Below, piece by piece: positions 62,571-64,000 of a stretch of 64,000 nt of DNA; positions within the stretch are counted from its first letter, which is position 1, and the number at the start of each line of letters is the position of its first letter. The translations under genes and the position numbers were made by a program. Under the pieces are notes generated by a model. It was not told where the DNA came from. It did no database searches and saw only the letters and a list, made by a program, of their open reading frames with translations. Source of the DNA: Cutaneotrichosporon cavernicola (lineage: Eukaryota > Basidiomycota > Tremellomycetes > Trichosporonales > Trichosporonaceae); NCBI RefSeq assembly GCF_030864355.1, contig NC_083393.1, forward strand, positions 2,232,001 through 2,296,000. Reading direction: 5' to 3'.

Positions 62571-63281
62571 CTAACATCCGCCCCACGCCTCCTTGATAAC
62601 ATACTTGCAGTGTTTGCACGTAACCTTCTGGTCGAAGATGACGCTGGCATCAGCGCTTCTCTTCTCTCTTCATTTTCCGTAGACTCACGCAATAAACCCA
62701 ACAGGGAAAAACAAGAGGCCGATGACAATACCCAACGGGCCTGGACGTGACTTTTCGACGTGCTTCTGACCCGTCATGGGACATATGAGAGCGCTGACCT
62801 GCATCCCCTGCTGCATCCCCGGGTGGCCGATGACCTGGCCTCCATTGAGCGCTGTGGGTTGCGGCGAGAGGTGCGCGGCGTACATTTGTGGTTGACCGGC
62901 GTACATTTGTGGTTGACCGGCGTACATTTGTGGTTGACCGGCGTACATTTGTGGTTGAGCGGCGGACATTGGCTGTTGGGTGGGGGACATTGGCTGTTGG
63001 GCGGGGTACACTGACTGCTGGGCAGCATACACTGGCTGTCCTGGCACCGGGTGCGCGGGCTGCCCTTGCACGTATCCGTGCTGCCCCGAAGGCAGCGCGC
63101 GTTCAGAAGTTACGGGCTGGGGGCCCATCGGATGCGTGCCAGGCGAGTGGGTTAGCGTCGGTGAGTGGCTGGGTGTCCCATGAACCGCACCAGCACCGAA
63201 ACCGACACCATCACTGTTGCCGTTTGTGGGCACTTCTTTAGGTGCTCCAACATCTGGTAGGCCAACGCTGTGCTTGTCCAT
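62571..63281 (-). CDS. BRI3/LITAF-like membrane protein with Gln/Pro repeats, copy 2, 221 aa
   Basis: Start at 63281 (MDKHSVGLPDVG). One 45-nt intron (62644-62688, phase 2, same codon as in copy 1). The C-terminal module matches copy 1: LICPMTGQKHVEKSRPG, hydrophobic IVIGLLFFPVGFIAVIF, then DQKVTCKHCKYVIKEAWGGC. The N-terminal half is expanded by Gln/Pro/Tyr repeats including four copies of QPQMYAG or QPQMYAA, plus shorter QQPMS units, giving a flexible cytosolic arm able to host protein interactions. It arose by tandem duplication with copy 1, followed by repeat growth. Confidence 0.65.
62881..62964 (-). repeat. 21-bp coding minisatellite, four units
   Basis: Four units of TACATTTGTGGTTGACCGGC-type sequence at 62881, 62902, 62923 and 62944. 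The first three are identical and the last diverges at its end. They encode the heptapeptide repeat of the BRI3-like copy 2. Confidence 0.85.
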
Positions 63282-64000
63282 GGTGAGTCTGGGGACACGG
63301 CTGCACAGCTCTATGTCCCTCTTTTGTAATGGACGGCTGCACCTGCACCTGCGTCTCCTTCCGTTGGGGGTATTGTACGTAAATCATGGTCAACTGCGAA
63401 GGACGCCTGCATGTTGCAAACAAACACTATCGCAAGGAGACTTAAATCAGGGAAACATATTCTGTTGCGGGTTATGGGTGGTATAGTGCCAGAGCTGCAC
63501 GATGCCGACGCTTTACTGTAAGGGTTTGCCAAGCGACAAGCCCCAAAGGAGGTTTCCAAGACTATGCATTTGGTGGTATGGTTGCTGCTCCCGTGGTTGT
63601 TGCCTTTCGGGCACGTACGTCAGCCCCATCACTCTACGCTGCCTGAGGCCTATGTTCCTAGACTCAATCCTACCCCTGTACAGTGCTTGTCAACCAGGGG
63701 TTGTCGTGACTCGGGGTCCTCCTGATGCCTGACATGCAGTGTACTCGCTGCAGGGCAGACATGTGCACTACAACGCGTCTCAGCCTTTGCCTTGCTGTTG
63801 AGCATAAAACATACCTGCACAGGGTAAGTTGGTTCGGGCCCGAGCCGAAGATTAGGTTAAGCTTGTTAGGTGGCCGCCGCACAGCTACACAACGTCAGCT
63901 GTCATTCAGCTAGTTGTGCCTGGTCACCTGAATATTGTAGCTGTGCCGATTGCGAGGTAACGTGAAACGTGGGAGTATTTGGTGTAGAGGAGGCAGATGG
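63282..64000. other. 719-bp terminal intergenic region
   Basis: No supported gene up to the window end. Some frames of 60-90 codons occur without features. The part nearest 63282 should be the promoter of the BRI3-like copy 2. Confidence 0.4.

Noticed and set aside
1..64000. CRISPR arrays, bacterial operons, riboswitches, viral genes
   Set aside because: The DNA is eukaryotic with spliceosomal introns; no spaced direct-repeat array or virus-like gene was seen.

Overview
The window is fungal nuclear DNA from a basidiomycetous yeast. Most genes carry very small spliceosomal introns (about 30-60 nt, GTNNGT donors, CTGAC or CTAAC branch sites close to the acceptor). Coding sequence is GC-rich and gene order is compact on both strands. 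The protein set (DHHC transferase, chitin deacetylase, CTK1-type CDK, TauD-like dioxygenase, many Zn2Cys6 factors) suggests Tremellomycetes, perhaps Trichosporonales; the order is an inference. No rRNA, CRISPR or bacterial-type operon is present. One intron-containing tRNA gene was found. Gene models were rebuilt by joining open frames across introns, and every complete multi-exon model sums to a whole number of codons.

Layout. 1-9.2 kb: PEX6 (5' end outside the window), a FAR1/WRKY-GCM1-type zinc-finger protein, a DHHC palmitoyltransferase and an RS-rich CTK1/CDK12-like kinase. 9.3-16.8 kb, plus strand: MRI1 of methionine salvage, a covalent-flavin amine oxidase with a peroxisomal SRL tail, a Zn2Cys6 factor and a monocarboxylate-type transporter. 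16.9-26.5 kb, minus strand: GPI-type chitin deacetylase, Dal5-like permease, a six-exon Zn2Cys6 factor and a TPR-like protein. 26.5-29.2 kb is gene-poor. 29.2-34.9 kb: a secreted alginate-lyase-fold protein, an alpha/beta hydrolase and mitochondrial 3-hydroxyisobutyryl-CoA hydrolase.

35.4-44.6 kb is the most interesting part. It holds a sugar-porter-family MFS transporter, a TauD-type 2-oxoglutarate dioxygenase, a xylose-reductase-like aldo-keto reductase, a Zn2Cys6 factor and an SSU1-like sulfite/TDT exporter. Their three promoter regions share an exact 12-bp CGG-N6-CGG element (four copies). This looks like a co-regulated cluster; one reading is sulfonate desulfonation with aldehyde reduction and sulfite export.

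45-55 kb is rich in orphans: a phospho-motif repeat protein, a 979-residue disordered protein and a repeat-containing orphan, plus a nine-exon GT18-like glycosyltransferase. 55.7-63.3 kb, all minus strand: three tandem hotdog thioesterases, each ending in a peroxisomal PTS1-like tripeptide, then bleomycin hydrolase, tRNA-Gly(GCC), and two tandem BRI3/LITAF-like small membrane proteins. Peroxisomal themes recur (PEX6, the SRL-tailed oxidase, the thioesterases), but these genes are not adjacent.
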